Shown here: positions 62,801-64,000 of the stretch, piece by piece | Layout of the letters: every line of letters begins with the position of its first letter | Numbering within the stretch: the stretch's first letter is position 1 | Assembly: GCF_032854445.1 (NCBI RefSeq) | Contig: NC_088300.1 | Span: 34,207,608-34,271,607, forward strand | DNA length: 64,000 nucleotides | From: Liolophura sinensis | Lineage: Eukaryota > Mollusca > Polyplacophora > Chitonida > Chitonidae | Direction of reading: 5' to 3' | Made by a program: the position numbers and the translations under genes | Notes under the pieces: model-generated | Database searches by the model: none | Told to the model about the DNA's origin: nothing | What the model saw: the letters and a program-made list of their open reading frames with translations, nothing else

Positions 62801-64000
62801 AGTCTTCAAGTAGAGGCACATGAAGGAATTTGGCCATTTCAGTTTCCGCGTCTTGCTCCCTCTGTCTGTTCACCCTTCCTTCTCTGATTCATTTTTTTTG
62901 TTTTATTTTACTTTTTCTGTGGCATTCAGCAATCCAGGAAATAATGAGAGAAGAGTGAGCAAATCTTTTAATCCTTTTATGTTTGGTTGAGTCATTATCT
63001 TGTTTTCCATTGTTTTACACTTCATGAAAGATTCATTTCTTTTAACGTCGCTACTGGGAACTTTTTAGTGTTTACAGAATCATTGGTCTCAATAAATGAA
63101 AGCTGTTCATTGATATATTTTGTTTCTTTAAGGTTTGTTACATTATTTTTTTAATGTTAACTTTGTCATTTTAACTTTTTGTGCTTGTTGTGCTGTTTTG
63201 TTTAAGGAAACTGTTAATGGCCATGATGAAACAAATTTATCATAATCAGCTCGGTGGACACAACAGTTGTTGGCTTCGATTATCCCTCCCCCCTACCTCA
63301 ACCACCTCCTCCCCCTCCACCCACAGCCCAGACAAACATCGTTACCAGAGCAAAGTTTGAATTCTTTGCCACTGCAATGGCTGGCATTGATGATTGCCCA
63401 GAGTTTTGACATGTGCGTTTTATTGCCAGGAAATTCACCTTTGTAGCCTCCAGCCCTAGAGAGTTCAGATTGAAGCACACATCTACTTCAGCAGCATGCG
63501 AAACCCAAGAGTACAACTTTCTCCCCTGGCACATGAGGTTCACATAGAGTTACAATAACTTAGAGAGGGAACAAATGTGATAGGCATGTAGTAGGGGTAT
63601 TGGAATCAGGGCTTTCCTGAAGGGTAGCAGAGCAGTGGTAAGGTAGTGGGGAGCAGAGGGCTTAGGGTGTCGAGGTTTCAATGAAATATAGCCTGGTAGG
63701 GTAAACCCTAACCCCCTGGTCATAAGAGTGGGAGGAAAGGGCAGCCATTGAGGCAAAACTGAGCACATGGCTGCTTCTGCATGTATGCAACTGTACATAT
63801 ATATGTATATAAATTTTGCCTTTTCTTATATGGCAGCTAAGTTTGCTGTATAAGACTTAAAAAAAACCTCAGGACTTGCAGAGAGACGGAGGAGCAAGTG
63901 TTAGTCCTGGCAAGTGTGCACCTTCTGTTCCCTTTCAGTGGGTGTATATACTGATGAATGGGGCAAAAAAAGACAGATACTTCTTTTGGGTGAGAAGAAA
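62801..64000. other. Non-coding right edge, no gene seen
   Basis: AT-rich to 63240, then a C-rich patch (63285-63325), then moderately complex sequence. Minus-strand frames at 63293-63798 overlap each other and lack motifs. Confidence 0.45.

Noticed and set aside
1-64000. CRISPR array, bacterial operon or prophage
   Set aside because: The direct-repeat arrays have no unique spacers, and the window has the repeat content and splice-like signals of an animal genome.

Overview
This window looks like non-coding DNA from an animal nuclear genome, with very little protein-coding sequence. It is AT-rich and full of homopolymer runs, microsatellites and minisatellites. I see no long open frame with a recognisable domain and no operon-like gene packing. 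Four degenerate copies of one tRNA-derived SINE family, with a 3' region like SINEs I know from molluscs and other lophotrochozoans, together with very frequent ACATGTA-type palindromes, suggest a marine lophotrochozoan, most likely a mollusc. That assignment is inference.

Left part (1-22 kb): AT-rich sequence with a reverse SINE at the left edge, a degenerate ~40-bp repeat (1.6-2.2 kb), a 48-bp minisatellite (4.0-4.4 kb), a perfect hairpin (9.3 kb), a (TA)n/(GATA)n microsatellite (9.6 kb), a SINE with clear target-site duplications (11.8 kb), a possible cysteine-rich exon (18.5 kb), a 24-bp minisatellite (19.1-19.4 kb) and a 38-bp minisatellite (21.1-21.3 kb).

Middle (22-32 kb): the best gene candidate is a plus-strand first coding exon at 22189-22283 with a good splice donor. 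A possible 39-nt exon with strong splice sites lies about 10 kb downstream at 32029-32067. I do not recognise the family. The intervening putative intron holds a short SINE, an (AT)n tract, a mini-transposon with TA target sites and a transposase-like N-terminus (27.57-27.74 kb), a duplicated dispersed-repeat motif (28.0-28.4 kb) and a large 51-bp minisatellite (28.56-29.26 kb).

Right part (32-64 kb): no supportable exons, but repeated blocks of higher-complexity, less AT-rich sequence (around 38.6-40.2, 41.0-42.3, 43.4-44.0, 48.1-48.8, 53.8-55.9, 60.3-60.7 and 61.8-62.8 kb), rich in ATTGT/ACAAT and TAATTA words. They look like conserved non-coding elements, which would suit a long intron or gene desert of a developmental regulator. 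Tandem minisatellites lie only in the left half and the CNE-like blocks mainly in the right half. Conservation cannot be tested from one sequence, so the enhancer calls are hypotheses.
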